This document shows positions 35,515 through 44,424 of a stretch of DNA of 64,000 bases, one piece after another. Origin of the DNA: Chryseobacterium sp. VAUSW3 (GTDB lineage Bacteria; Bacteroidota; Bacteroidia; Flavobacteriales; Weeksellaceae). The stretch's first letter is position 1. Every line of letters starts with the position of its first letter. Under the pieces are notes generated by a model. That model worked only from the letters and a program-made list of their open reading frames with translations. It searched no databases and had not been told where the DNA came from. Both the position numbers and the translations under genes were made by a program. The DNA lies in NCBI RefSeq assembly GCF_002205795.1, contig NZ_NIUY01000004.1, positions 62,001 through 126,000 on the forward strand, read 5' to 3'.

Positions 35515-35602
35515 TTCACCCGCTGTCCACTATATCTTTTTTGGTGATTTCGCTTCCGCTCTATCACCAAAAAAGGATGCCGTTTCCATCGGGGCTATCA
35601 AG
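35515..35602. repeat. Palindromic intergenic repeat element
   Basis: The core is a perfect 13-bp inverted repeat, CTTTTTTGGTGAT (35536-35548) and ATCACCAAAAAAG (35563-35575). The outer arms CCCGCTGTCCACTATAT and ATGCCGTTTCCATCGGGG are imperfectly complementary. I recognise the edges as those of an intergenic palindrome found many times in Chryseobacterium-type genomes. Only one copy is in the window. Confidence 0.55.
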
Positions 35603-35642
35603 TTTTAGTAGATTCCTTCTGTAATCCTAAATTTAAAAAAAC

Positions 35643-35650
35643 TATCTTTG
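35643..35650 (+). promoter_or_regulatory. -7 promoter box of der
   Basis: TATCTTTG, 65 bp before the der ATG. The leader carries a hairpin, CTCGAA (35665-35670) with TTCGAG (35674-35679), extended by GGG and CCC. Confidence 0.6.
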
Positions 35651-35715
35651 CAAAAATTTTTGGGCTCGAAAAGTTCGAGTAACCCATTAATAATTACATT
35701 ATTAAACAAAATTTA

Positions 35716-37026
35716 ATGAGCAATATCGTTGCGATCGTTGGGCGCCCCAACGTAGGAAAATCAACCCTTTTTAACCGATTTTTAGAAAGAAGAGAAGCTA
35801 TCGTAGATTCTACTTCCGGAGTTACCAGAGACCGCCATTACGGTAAATCTGACTGGAACGGAGTAGAATTCACCGTGATTGATACCGGTGGTTACGAAGT
35901 AAATAACGAAGATATCTTTCAGGAAGAAATCTCCAAACAGGTTCAGCTGGCAGTTGATGAAGCTACTTCCATAATTTTCATGCTGAATGTAGAAGAAGGT
36001 TTAACGGACACAGATCAGGAGATTTTCGAAATGCTGCGTCGCTCCAACAAGCCGGTGTATGTAACGGTAAACAAAGTAGATTCTGCCACTGAAGAACTTG
36101 CGGCTACCGAATTTTATCAGTTAGGAATCGAAAAATACTATACTTTATCTTCTGCCACAGGTTCCGGAACCGGCGAGTTGCTGGATGATATTGTTAAAGA
36201 ATTTCCAACAACCGAATACAAAGATCCTTTCGAAGGTCTGCCAAAAATTACCATTGCGGGAAGACCGAACGTGGGAAAATCAACCTTGACTAACGCTTTG
36301 TTGGATGTTGAAAGAAATATCGTGACCGACATCGCAGGAACCACAAGAGATTCTATCGAAACTTTATATAACAAATTCGGACATGAGTTTGTCCTTGTAG
36401 ACACCGCGGGAATGCGCCGTAAAGCCAAAGTGAAAGAAGATCTGGAATTTTATTCCGTGATGCGGTCTATCCGTTCTATCGAATATTCAGATGTGGTGAT
36501 CATCATGGTGGATGCTACTTTAGGATGGGAGTCTCAGGATATGAATATCTTCGGATTGGCTCAGAAAAACAGAAAAGGAATTGTAATTCTGGTGAATAAA
36601 TGGGATTTGGTGGAAGATAAAAGCACCAACAGTACCCGCGATTTCGAAAACCAGATTAAAGAACGGATTGGTCAGTTTACAGATATTCCGATTTTGTTTA
36701 TTTCCGCACTTACAAAACAGCGAATCCTGAAAGCTGTGGAAGTAGCCATGGAAGTTTACGAAAACCGCGCGAAGAAAATTAAAACTTCAAAACTAAATGA
36801 AGTGATGCTTCCGATTTTCGAACATACGCCGCCACCGGCGATTAAAGGAAAATACGTGAAGATTAAATACTGTGTACAGCTCCCTACGCCAAGTCCACAG
36901 TTTGTATTTTTCTGTAATTTACCACAATACGTAAAAGAAAGTTATAAGAGATTTACCGAAAATCAGCTTCGAAAAGAGTTTGGTTTTACCGGTGTTCCTA
37001 TTGAAATCTATTTCCGTCAAAAGTAA
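35716..37026 (+). CDS. der: Ribosome-assembly GTPase Der (EngA)
   Basis: The 436-residue double GTPase is needed for 50S subunit maturation. Both G domains are complete: GRPNVGKST at 8-16 with DTGGYE and NKVD, and GRPNVGKST near 183 with DTAGMR and NKWD. The C-terminal KH-like domain ([17 protein letters not shown], then [20 protein letters not shown]) is present. Length is normal. It is monocistronic with its own promoter and terminator. Confidence 0.97.
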   Translation: MSNIVAIVGRPNVGKSTLFNRFLERREAIVDSTSGVTRDRHYGKSDWNGVEFTVIDTGGYEVNNEDIFQEEISKQVQLAVDEATSIIFMLNVEEGLTDTDQEIFEMLRRSNKPVYVTVNKVDSATEELAATEFYQLGIEKYYTLSSATGSGTGELLDDIVKEFPTTEYKDPFEGLPKITIAGRPNVGKSTLTNALLDVERNIVTDIAGTTRDSIETLYNKFGHEFVLVDTAGMRRKAKVKEDLEFYSVMRSIRSIEYSDVVIIMVDATLGWESQDMNIFGLAQKNRKGIVILVNKWDLVEDKSTNSTRDFENQIKERIGQFTDIPILFISALTKQRILKAVEVAMEVYENRAKKIKTSKLNEVMLPIFEHTPPPAIKGKYVKIKYCVQLPTPSPQFVFFCNLPQYVKESYKRFTENQLRKEFGFTGVPIEIYFRQK

Positions 37027-37037
37027 AAAAAACTTAG

Positions 37038-37066
37038 GCCTTTCAGAATTTTTCTGAAGGGCTTTT
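37038..37066 (+). terminator. Rho-independent terminator of der
   Basis: GCCTTTCAGAA (37038-37048) pairs with TTCTGAAGGGC (37052-37062) with one G-T wobble, then TTTTT. Confidence 0.8.
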
Positions 37067-37110
37067 TAATACATTATATTTTCCCGAACTTTACAGCATA
37101 AATTAGCACT

Positions 37111-37761
37111 ATGGTTACTGTTTTATCCGATCAATTCTCCCTTGTCAATACCTGGATCAATGAACTCCGAAATGTTGAAGTGCAAAATGACCGAATGAGA
37201 TTCCGTAGAAATATGGAGCGCATTGGCGAAATTGCAGCTTTTGAAATCAGCAAAAGTCTGGAGCAGAAAGAAATAGAAATTACCACGCCTCTGGATAAAC
37301 TAAAAGTAAAAGAAGTTGCGGTGCAGCCCGTAATTACAACCATTTTAAGAGCTGGTGTACCGCTGTTCCAGGGAATTCTGAATTATCTTGATAAAGCAGA
37401 CTGCGGTTTCGTTGCCGCTTACCGAAAGCACGATGCCAACGATTATTTTTCTATCAAACAGGATTATCTAACCTGTCCGAATGTGGACGGAAGACCATTA
37501 ATTGTTGCCGATCCGATGTTGGCTACAGGAGCAAGTCTAATTGAAGCGATTAAAGATTTATTGAATCACGGAAAACCTTCTCAACTTCATATCGTGGCAG
37601 CCATTGCTTCGAATCAGGGCGTAGAAACCATCAAAAATGAATATCCAGATGCACATATCTGGGTGGGAGTTATTGATGAGCAGCTGACTTCTAAAGGTTA
37701 TATTACTCCAGGCCTTGGCGATGCCGGCGATTTAAGTTATGGCGAAAAACTCCAGCGATAA
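37111..37761 (+). CDS. upp: Uracil phosphoribosyltransferase
   Basis: The 216-residue salvage enzyme converts uracil and PRPP to UMP. The PRPP-binding loop is VADPMLATGASL, and the uracil-binding C-terminus is YITPGLGDAGDLSYG. RAGVPLFQGIL is the substrate-flanking segment. It converges on comF with a gap of only 19 bp and no hairpin, so transcripts may overlap. Confidence 0.95.
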   Translation: MVTVLSDQFSLVNTWINELRNVEVQNDRMRFRRNMERIGEIAAFEISKSLEQKEIEITTPLDKLKVKEVAVQPVITTILRAGVPLFQGILNYLDKADCGFVAAYRKHDANDYFSIKQDYLTCPNVDGRPLIVADPMLATGASLIEAIKDLLNHGKPSQLHIVAAIASNQGVETIKNEYPDAHIWVGVIDEQLTSKGYITPGLGDAGDLSYGEKLQR

Positions 37762-37780
37762 TATTTAATTCAACTCGGAC

Positions 37781-38431
37781 TTAGTCCACCGCCATTACGA
37801 GAACCGAAACTTTATTGTTTCCTGCTTTCAGGATTTCCCACGCAACAGAACTCATCGTATTTCCTGTGGTGAAAACATCATCGATCAGTAACACATGACT
37901 GTCTGAAATTTCCTGCGTAAGTGAAAAAAGATTTTCGGTTTCTGTACGATGCGATTTGTCTTTCTGAGCTTGGGCTTTGCGGTAAAAATTTCTTTTGATT
38001 ACCTGATGGTCAAAAGGAATATCCAGCTTTTTTGAGAGGGTTTCGGTAAAAAGATGAAGCTGGTTGTAACCTCTTTCCTTCAGTTTTTTCGGATGTAACG
38101 GCACGGAAACCAGAAGATCAGGTTTGTCCTCGGGAAATTTTATTCTTTCAGCAGTCCATTCCGCCAGTATTTTTCCTGTCTTTTCGCGACTTCCGTATTT
38201 AAGTTGGTGAACAATTTTGCGGCTTACACTTTCTTCCTCAAACTGCATCAGCGCAAATGCATTTTCCACAGGAAAAAGTAAGGAGCAACGCTCTTTTAAA
38301 AGGTTTTCCCGGGAAAAATCGTGATGGGTAAAAAGAACCTGACCGATGCAGATCCCACAAACCAATTCACCGGAACCGATGATTCGGCTACATTCCAGAC
38401 AGCGGTTGGGGAAAAGTAAATTTAAAATCAC
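37781..38431 (-). CDS. comF: ComF-family phosphoribosyltransferase-like protein
   Basis: The 216-residue protein starts with a small cysteine cluster (NRCLECS at 10-16 and VCGIC near 24-28), probably zinc-binding. It continues to a phosphoribosyltransferase domain with LLIDDVFTTGNTMSS as the PRPP loop and LKERGYNQ. ComF proteins support DNA uptake for natural transformation and have been implicated in replication restart; the Bacteroidota role is not established. It follows the ScfR-like regulator gene by 48 bp. Confidence 0.9.
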   Translation of the reverse strand: MILNLLFPNRCLECSRIIGSGELVCGICIGQVLFTHHDFSRENLLKERCSLLFPVENAFALMQFEEESVSRKIVHQLKYGSREKTGKILAEWTAERIKFPEDKPDLLVSVPLHPKKLKERGYNQLHLFTETLSKKLDIPFDHQVIKRNFYRKAQAQKDKSHRTETENLFSLTQEISDSHVLLIDDVFTTGNTMSSVAWEILKAGNNKVSVLVMAVD

Positions 38432-38479
38432 ATGTATTGTTTAGGTATTTTAAAGTTACAAATTTTACTTTACCACGAT

Positions 38480-39949
38480 CTACATCATCTCTTTTTTAAT
38501 CATCTGGATGGCTTTCTTCATGTTTTCATTGAAAAGTTCTTTTTCCAGACGGAGCGGCGGTGCCTGCCTAACTTCGCAGTTCGGGATGCTGCAGAATTCG
38601 CAGGTTACGCCTACATTCACAGTTTTAATCCGGTCGCTTTTCGCAAAATTTATCTTCTTTAAAGAGTTTGAATTCAGTAAAATTCCGAGGCAGTAACTCC
38701 TGTTTGTTCCATCAGAGAACGGATTTTTCTGCGACGTTGACAGGACCAGATAAGTAAGTCCGCTGTCTTTATAATGGGAAATCTGAGCATCGGTTACGGT
38801 TTCGTTTTCTTTCAGATTCATCAGGTTTTTCACGGCAATCCATCTTCTGCAGTAATGTTCGTTGGTCGCGTTGGCATGTGGTGCCTGCTGCTGGTTCAGG
38901 TGAAGTTCCTTTAAAATTTCAAGCTTATCTGAATTTTTCTTCTTCGTAAAACACAGATAGAAAAGATCTTTAATTCCGTGCTCCTGAGGCAGAATGTTGG
39001 TCATCCGGTAATAAAAAGTTTCCGGAGAATTTGTAAATTCCTCGATAAGATTCTCAAAATTCTGTGGTTCCCATTCATGGGATTTAAAAAAAGCTGAAAT
39101 TTTTTCCGTTAAAATTCCTTTGTGTATCAGCAGACAGCCTGCGAAATACGATGCGTAATAATTGCTGAGCAGTTCCTCGAAACTGGTAAAATCAAGCCAG
39201 GAATACGTGTTGGGTCTGGGGTTGAGATTTAAGACGTTGTAGCCGATTTCTTTGGCAAAAATGAAGGTTTTCTGGTCTTCGTCTAAGAGTTCATTCAGTA
39301 ACAGCAGTTTCTTTTCAGGGATAAAAAGAGACCGCAGTTTTCCGGTTGCGCCATATTTTTCAAAATCCAGATTTCTGATTTCGTACTGAAGTTTTTCCGT
39401 CAGAATTTTTTCCAGATCACTGGAGTTTGGTTTATGTGGAATTTGATTTTCGATAGAATAGGCAGCGGCTTTTTCCTCGATTTCAGGGAAATAATTATCA
39501 TAAAGTTCCTGAAAACTTCTCACCACCGCAAAGTAAAACCGCTCTTTGCTCAGGTTATAGTTCTTGGAAATTTCGATGAGTGTGTTAACAAAAGCCGTCA
39601 CTTTTTTCGGTGCGTCGCTGATAATGCTGATGAGGTTGTTTTTGTTGATTCCGAAAAGATCCAGCGGGATTTCCTTGAAAAAATCCGACTGTATGATTTC
39701 CACAATCGGTGACAGGCTTTTATCCAGTTTTGTGGACACCAAATCGTTATAGCTGCAGTTCAGTGCGGTGGCAAGCTGGGCAATTTTGTCGTGTTTCGGA
39801 TATTTTTTTCCGTTTTCGATCTCATTGAGATACGATTTTGATAATCCGGTTTGATTTGAAAGTTCCTGCAAAGAAATATTTCTTTTCTGCCGGAACTGTT
39901 TCATTTTCAGTCCAAAAACGGTTTTTATGAATTCGCCGTCGTGCGTCAT
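38480..39949 (-). CDS. XRE-type regulator of the ScfR/RamB group
   Basis: The 489-residue protein has an N-terminal HTH_3 domain (KMKQFRQKRNISLQELS... SYLNEIENGKKYP, about 15-65). A long middle follows with the IrrE-like ImmA region (FIFAKEIGYNVLNL). The C-terminus carries TCEFCSIPNCEVRQAPP with Cys450, Cys453 and Cys458, as in the short-chain fatty-acyl regulators (PF09856). RamB of Corynebacterium has this architecture and controls aceA/aceB. Here the gene is divergent from aceB-aceA across a region with palindromes, which makes it their likely regulator. The ligand, perhaps acetyl- or propionyl-CoA, is an inference. Confidence 0.85.
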   Translation of the reverse strand: MTHDGEFIKTVFGLKMKQFRQKRNISLQELSNQTGLSKSYLNEIENGKKYPKHDKIAQLATALNCSYNDLVSTKLDKSLSPIVEIIQSDFFKEIPLDLFGINKNNLISIISDAPKKVTAFVNTLIEISKNYNLSKERFYFAVVRSFQELYDNYFPEIEEKAAAYSIENQIPHKPNSSDLEKILTEKLQYEIRNLDFEKYGATGKLRSLFIPEKKLLLLNELLDEDQKTFIFAKEIGYNVLNLNPRPNTYSWLDFTSFEELLSNYYASYFAGCLLIHKGILTEKISAFFKSHEWEPQNFENLIEEFTNSPETFYYRMTNILPQEHGIKDLFYLCFTKKKNSDKLEILKELHLNQQQAPHANATNEHYCRRWIAVKNLMNLKENETVTDAQISHYKDSGLTYLVLSTSQKNPFSDGTNRSYCLGILLNSNSLKKINFAKSDRIKTVNVGVTCEFCSIPNCEVRQAPPLRLEKELFNENMKKAIQMIKKEMM

Positions 39950-39972
39950 GGTTGCGTTTTAAATTTATAATC

Positions 39973-39992
39973 TTTCTAAATAGTTTTAGAAA
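39973..39992. promoter_or_regulatory. Inverted repeat near the start of the ScfR-like gene
   Basis: TTTCTAAA (39973-39980) and TTTAGAAA (39985-39992) with a 4-bp spacer, 24-43 bp upstream of the regulator ATG. It is a possible autoregulatory operator. Confidence 0.4.
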
Positions 39993-40058
39993 ATACGATG
40001 GATACAAAGTTAATTAAAAAAGAACTGTTGTTCGCATAATTATTTATTTTAAAAAATA

Positions 40059-40070
40059 GCGAACGTTCGC
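40059..40070. promoter_or_regulatory. Palindromic operator candidate of aceB-aceA
   Basis: GCGAACGTTCGC is a perfect 12-bp palindrome 20 bp upstream of the aceB -7 box, so it covers the -33 region. A third GTTCGC half-site lies at 40030-40035. The site is a good candidate target for the divergent ScfR-like regulator. Confidence 0.55.
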
Positions 40071-40090
40071 TGCAGGTGAAAAATTTTATT

Positions 40091-40098
40091 TAGATTTG
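40091..40098 (+). promoter_or_regulatory. -7 promoter box of aceB-aceA
   Basis: TAGATTTG matches TAnnTTTG exactly. It also contains the TTG where the longest frame starts, favouring the ATG at 40129. Confidence 0.65.
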
Positions 40099-40128
40099 TT
40101 GAATCAAAATCACAAAATATTAATTGAT

Positions 40129-41706
40129 ATGGAGACGGCAACAACATTTAAAATTCTGGCAGACAGACTTCATCACGATATTTTCACTTCGGAAATGATT
40201 GAGTTTCTTTCCGAACTTCATGTAAGATTCTATGAAGAAAGAAAAAAGCTCCTTGCTGCCAGAACAATGAAACAGGTTGAGTTCGATCATCATCAGCTTC
40301 CCGTTTTTTTACCTGAAACCAAAGAAATCAGAAAAACGGATTGGGTATGCAGCGCGCTTCCTGAAGATTTGCTCGACAGAAGAGTGGAAATTACCGGTCC
40401 GGTGGAACGTAAAATGATCATCAATGCCCTAAATTCAGGCGCTTCAACTTTCATGGCAGATTTTGAGGACAGCAACTCGCCGACCTGGGAAAACTGCATG
40501 GAAGGACAGATAAATCTTTCTGATGCTGTAAACCGCGCCATCAGTTTTGAAAATGAAGCCGGCAAAACCTATCAACTCAATGACCACACTGCAGTTCTGT
40601 TGGTTCGTCCAAGAGGTCTGCATCTTGAAGAAAAAAATATAGAAATTGACGGAGAAAAAGCTTCGGGTTCTTTAATTGATTTTGGAATCTACTTTTTCAG
40701 AAATGCCAAGAAACTGATTGAAAACGGTAGCGGACCTTATTTTTATCTTCCAAAACTCGAACATTACAAAGAAGCCCGATGGTGGAATGAAGTTTTTAAA
40801 TTTTCTCAGGATTACCTCAAGATTCCACAGGGAACCATTAAAGCAACCGTTCTTATTGAAACCATTACAGCGGCTTTTCAGCTCGATGAGATTCTGTATG
40901 AACTGAAAGAGCACAGTTCCGGACTGAACTGTGGCAGATGGGATTATATTTTCTCTTACATCAAAAAATTCAGGAATCTGCCCGAATTTCTCGTTCCCGA
41001 CAGAGATCAGGTGACCATGACTTCACCTTTTATGAGTGCTTATTCGAAACGGGTAATTCAGGTTTGCCACAAAAGAAATGTTCACGCGATGGGTGGAATG
41101 GCAGCACAGATTCCCGTAAAAAATAACGAAGAGCAGAATGAGATAGCCTATGCGAAAGTTCGTGCAGACAAGGAAAGAGAGGTGAGAAATGGGCACGATG
41201 GAACCTGGGTTGCGCATCCGGGACTGGTTCCTGTTGCGAAGAAAATCTTCGATGACCTGATGCCTGAAAAAAACCAGATTCACAAAAAATTCGAAGAATA
41301 CCAGATTTCAGAAAGCGACTTGCTCGAAATTCCAAAAGGGACAATCACTGAAAATGGCGTAAGAAAAAACATCAATGTCGGAATTCTTTATATTGAATCC
41401 TGGCTGATGGGTGTGGGTGCAGCGGCGCTTTACAACCTAATGGAAGATGCGGCGACCGCAGAAATTTCGCGTACTCAGGTTTGGCAGTGGCTGAAAAATG
41501 AGGCAAAACTTGATGACGGCAGAACGTTAACCAAAGACATGGTGTTGAAATGGCAGGAAGAAGAACTTCAAAATATTAAGAATTATGTGGGTGAAGAGCG
41601 TTACAAAAACGGAAAATTCGCTTTAGCCACCGAGATTTTCGATGATCTGGTCCTTAATGACGATTTTGAAGAATTTTTAACCCTAAAAGCTTATAATTTT
41701 ATTTAA
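40129..41706 (+). CDS. aceB: Malate synthase A
   Basis: The 525-residue enzyme condenses glyoxylate and acetyl-CoA to malate, the second step of the glyoxylate shunt. The catalytic loop is in [15 protein letters not shown], with [11 protein letters not shown] and [29 protein letters not shown] is the C-terminal plug. Length fits isoform A. Eleven codons of upstream open frame end at a TTG inside the -7 box; the ATG is used. It sits 28 bp before aceA in the same operon. Confidence 0.96.
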   Translation: METATTFKILADRLHHDIFTSEMIEFLSELHVRFYEERKKLLAARTMKQVEFDHHQLPVFLPETKEIRKTDWVCSALPEDLLDRRVEITGPVERKMIINALNSGASTFMADFEDSNSPTWENCMEGQINLSDAVNRAISFENEAGKTYQLNDHTAVLLVRPRGLHLEEKNIEIDGEKASGSLIDFGIYFFRNAKKLIENGSGPYFYLPKLEHYKEARWWNEVFKFSQDYLKIPQGTIKATVLIETITAAFQLDEILYELKEHSSGLNCGRWDYIFSYIKKFRNLPEFLVPDRDQVTMTSPFMSAYSKRVIQVCHKRNVHAMGGMAAQIPVKNNEEQNEIAYAKVRADKEREVRNGHDGTWVAHPGLVPVAKKIFDDLMPEKNQIHKKFEEYQISESDLLEIPKGTITENGVRKNINVGILYIESWLMGVGAAALYNLMEDAATAEISRTQVWQWLKNEAKLDDGRTLTKDMVLKWQEEELQNIKNYVGEERYKNGKFALATEIFDDLVLNDDFEEFLTLKAYNFI

Positions 41707-41734
41707 ATCCAATAATAATCAAATCCAAAATACA

Positions 41735-43021
41735 ATGAAAAACCAGGAACAAATTCGCCAGCTTGAACAGGACTGGCTCGAAAACCCAAGATGGAAAGGT
41801 GTTGAAAGACCATATTCCGCAGAAGAAGTATTAAAACTGAGAGGTTCTTACCAACTCGATTACACCATCGCAAAAATGATGTCTGAAAAATTATGGGAAA
41901 AACTCAACAATCAGGATTTTGTAGCCGGATTGGGCGCGCTAACAGGAAATCAGGCCGTTCAGGAAGTGGACGCTGGGTTGGAATCCATTTATCTTTCGGG
42001 TTGGCAGGTAGCCGCAGACGCGAACCTTTCCGGAGAAATGTATCCTGACCAAAGTCTTTATCCTGCGAATTCTGTCCCAAGTGTAGTGAAAAGAATTAAT
42101 AATGCTTTGTTGAGGGCCGATCAGATTCAGTCTGTAAATGGTGTGGCAGAAGAGGACAGAAAGGAATATTTGGTTCCAATCGTTGCCGATGCTGAAGCAG
42201 GTTTTGGTGGAAATTTAAATGCCTACGAACTGATGAAGCAGATGATTGAAGCCGGTGCGGCAGGAGTTCATTTTGAAGACCAGCTGTCTTCAGCTAAAAA
42301 GTGTGGGCATTTAGGCGGAAAAGTTCTTGTGCCAACGCAGGAAGCTGTCAACAAGCTTATTGCTGCGCGTTTGGCCGCAGATGTTTGCGGAGTTCCGACG
42401 ATTGTGGTAGCCAGAACTGATGCTGATGCGGCTGATTTGCTGACATCGGATATCGATGAACGCGACCAGAAATTTGTAACCGGGAAAAGAACGACGGAAG
42501 GTTTTTTTGAAGTGAAAAACGGTGTAGAGCAGGGTATTGACAGAGGTCTTTCTTACGCACCTTATGCGGATCTGATCTGGATGGAAACGTCGAATCCTGA
42601 TTTGGAATATGCGAGAAGATTTGCCGAAGGAATCCACGCCAAATTCCCGGGAAAAATGTTAGCTTATAACTGTTCTCCATCTTTCAACTGGGCTGCGAAA
42701 CTTTCTGTTGCTGAAATGGAAACCTTCCGCGAAGAACTTGCGAAAATGGGGTATAAATATCAGTTCATTACGCTTGCTGGTTTCCACGCCTTGAATACTT
42801 CAATGTTTGAGCTGGCTTTGGCATACAAAAAACGCGGAATGGCCGGTTACAGCGAACTTCAGGAAAGAGAATTCGCGTTGCAGAAAGAAGGTTTCCGTGC
42901 GGTTAAACACCAGAATTTTGTGGGAACTTCCTATTTCGATGCACTGCAAACCGTGATTACAGCAGGAAATTCTTCTGTAGTTGCGATGAAAGATTCTACC
43001 GAAACAGCACAGTTCCATTAA
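41735..43021 (+). CDS. aceA: Isocitrate lyase
   Basis: The 428-residue enzyme cleaves isocitrate to succinate and glyoxylate. The active-site signature KKCGH lies at 188-192 with catalytic Cys190, and [10 protein letters not shown] binds Mg2+. Length is that of the short bacterial isoform. With aceB it bypasses the CO2-losing steps of the TCA cycle for growth on C2 compounds and fatty acids. A terminator closes the operon. Confidence 0.97.
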   Translation: MKNQEQIRQLEQDWLENPRWKGVERPYSAEEVLKLRGSYQLDYTIAKMMSEKLWEKLNNQDFVAGLGALTGNQAVQEVDAGLESIYLSGWQVAADANLSGEMYPDQSLYPANSVPSVVKRINNALLRADQIQSVNGVAEEDRKEYLVPIVADAEAGFGGNLNAYELMKQMIEAGAAGVHFEDQLSSAKKCGHLGGKVLVPTQEAVNKLIAARLAADVCGVPTIVVARTDADAADLLTSDIDERDQKFVTGKRTTEGFFEVKNGVEQGIDRGLSYAPYADLIWMETSNPDLEYARRFAEGIHAKFPGKMLAYNCSPSFNWAAKLSVAEMETFREELAKMGYKYQFITLAGFHALNTSMFELALAYKKRGMAGYSELQEREFALQKEGFRAVKHQNFVGTSYFDALQTVITAGNSSVVAMKDSTETAQFH

Positions 43022-43053
43022 GATACTATCGTTTAATTTGTAATTGTTAATTC

Positions 43054-43085
43054 ATCCTCCCACATTTTTGTGGGAGGATTTTTTA
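43054..43085 (+). terminator. Rho-independent terminator of aceB-aceA
   Basis: ATCCTCCCACA (43054-43064) pairs with TGTGGGAGGAT (43069-43079), then TTTTTT. Confidence 0.9.
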
Positions 43086-43148
43086 GACTTTAATCTTGCC
43101 TGTACAAATCATCAAATCCCAAATCATCACATTATCACCTCAAAATCT

Positions 43149-43156
43149 TATCTTTG
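43149..43156 (+). promoter_or_regulatory. -7 promoter box that fixes the start of queD
   Basis: TATCTTTG ends 4 bp before the ATG at 43161. The open frame continues upstream to 43044, but that stretch contains the promoter and part of the aceA terminator. Confidence 0.7.
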
Positions 43157-43160
43157 CAAA

Positions 43161-43607
43161 ATGATTAGAATTACCAAAATTTTCACCTTCGAAACCGCAC
43201 ATGTCCTTTACAATTACGACGGTAAATGCAAAAATATGCACGGACATTCCTATAAGCTTTTTGTTACTGTAAAAGGAACGCCGATCAACGATCTGGAAAA
43301 TCCTAAAAACGGAATGGTTGTGGATTTTGGCGACATCAAGAAGATTGTAAAATCTGAAATCATCGATGTTTGGGATCACGCAGTTTTGGTGAACGGTACT
43401 TCTCCTCATCAAGAACTGGGCTCAGATCTGCAACAGAAAGGCCATAAAGTAATTTTCTGCGACTATCAGCCGACCTGCGAGAATATGCTCTACGATATTG
43501 CAGAAAAAATTAAGAACAAACTTTCGGGCGATGTCACTTTGGCTTACCTCAAACTTCACGAAACCGAAAACTCCTATGGAGAATGGTTTGCAGAAGACCA
43601 AGCTTAA
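43161..43607 (+). CDS. queD: 6-carboxytetrahydropterin synthase (QueD-like)
   Basis: The 148-residue enzyme of the PTPS family works in preQ0/queuosine synthesis. Zinc ligands are His14, His27 and His29, the catalytic Cys is Cys23 in CKNMHGH, and KLHETENSYGEW holds the substrate-binding Glu. Other queuosine genes are not adjacent, so a tetrahydropterin-type alternative cannot be excluded. The leader is only 4 bp, suggesting a leaderless mRNA. Confidence 0.9.
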   Translation: MIRITKIFTFETAHVLYNYDGKCKNMHGHSYKLFVTVKGTPINDLENPKNGMVVDFGDIKKIVKSEIIDVWDHAVLVNGTSPHQELGSDLQQKGHKVIFCDYQPTCENMLYDIAEKIKNKLSGDVTLAYLKLHETENSYGEWFAEDQA

Positions 43608-43637
43608 AAAGGTAAATTTCGATCTATTATCAAAAGT

Positions 43638-44420
43638 ATGAAAATCAGTTTACAGCCCAATAAAAAAGTTTATTTCGCATCCGATCAGCATTTCGGCGCG
43701 CCAACAGCCAAAGAAAGCAAGATCCGGGAAGAAAAATTCATCCGCTGGCTCGATGAAATTAAAGCCGATGCACAGGTTCTTTTTCTCATGGGCGATCTTT
43801 TCGATTTCTGGCACGAGTGGAATCACGTAATCCCGAAAGGCTATGTGCGGGTTTTGGGCAAACTGGCTGAACTCAAAGATTCAGGGATTGAGCTTTATAT
43901 GTTCGTCGGTAACCACGATCTTTGGATGAAAAATTACTTTGAAGAAGAAATTGGCTGCAAAGTTTTTTTTGAAAAACAGTACTTCGAGATTAACGGAAAA
44001 AATTTCCTGCTTGCTCATGGTGACGGTTTGGGTCCGGGAGATAAAGGCTATAAGAGAATGAAGAAACTGTTCACGAATCCTTTTGCGCAGTGGGGATTCA
44101 AATGGCTTCATCCGGATATCGCGATGAAGGTGGCGATTTATTTTTCTACCAAAAACAAAATGATTTCCGGGGAAGAAGACAAGCAGTTTATGGGAGAAGA
44201 CAAGGAGTTTCTCATCATCTACTCCAAAGAAAAACTGAGAACCGAAAAAATTGATTATTTCATCTACGGTCACCGGCATTTACCGATGATACTGGATTTG
44301 AAATCTGATGAAAAGACGGCAAAATACATCAACCTCGGTGACTGGATTTCGTATTTTACCTATGGTGAGTTTCAGGAGGATTTTGAACTGAAAACGTTTG
44401 ATAGTATAACCAAAGTTTAA
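43638..44420 (+). CDS. lpxH: UDP-2,3-diacylglucosamine pyrophosphatase-like metallophosphatase
   Basis: The 260-residue calcineurin-type phosphoesterase has all metal-binding motifs: SDQHFG, MGDLFDFW, VGNHDLW, LLAHGDGLG and IYGHRH. It matches LpxH, which makes lipid X for lipid A at the inner membrane; family members of slightly greater length are standard in Bacteroidota. It lies 30 bp after queD and 4 bp before the LuxE-like gene, so it is in an operon. Confidence 0.9.
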   Translation: MKISLQPNKKVYFASDQHFGAPTAKESKIREEKFIRWLDEIKADAQVLFLMGDLFDFWHEWNHVIPKGYVRVLGKLAELKDSGIELYMFVGNHDLWMKNYFEEEIGCKVFFEKQYFEINGKNFLLAHGDGLGPGDKGYKRMKKLFTNPFAQWGFKWLHPDIAMKVAIYFSTKNKMISGEEDKQFMGEDKEFLIIYSKEKLRTEKIDYFIYGHRHLPMILDLKSDEKTAKYINLGDWISYFTYGEFQEDFELKTFDSITKV

Positions 44421-44424
44421 GTTA

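Noticed and set aside
40096-40128. Upstream extension of aceB from a TTG
   Set aside because: The TTG is the end of the TAGATTTG -7 box, so it cannot be in the transcript.
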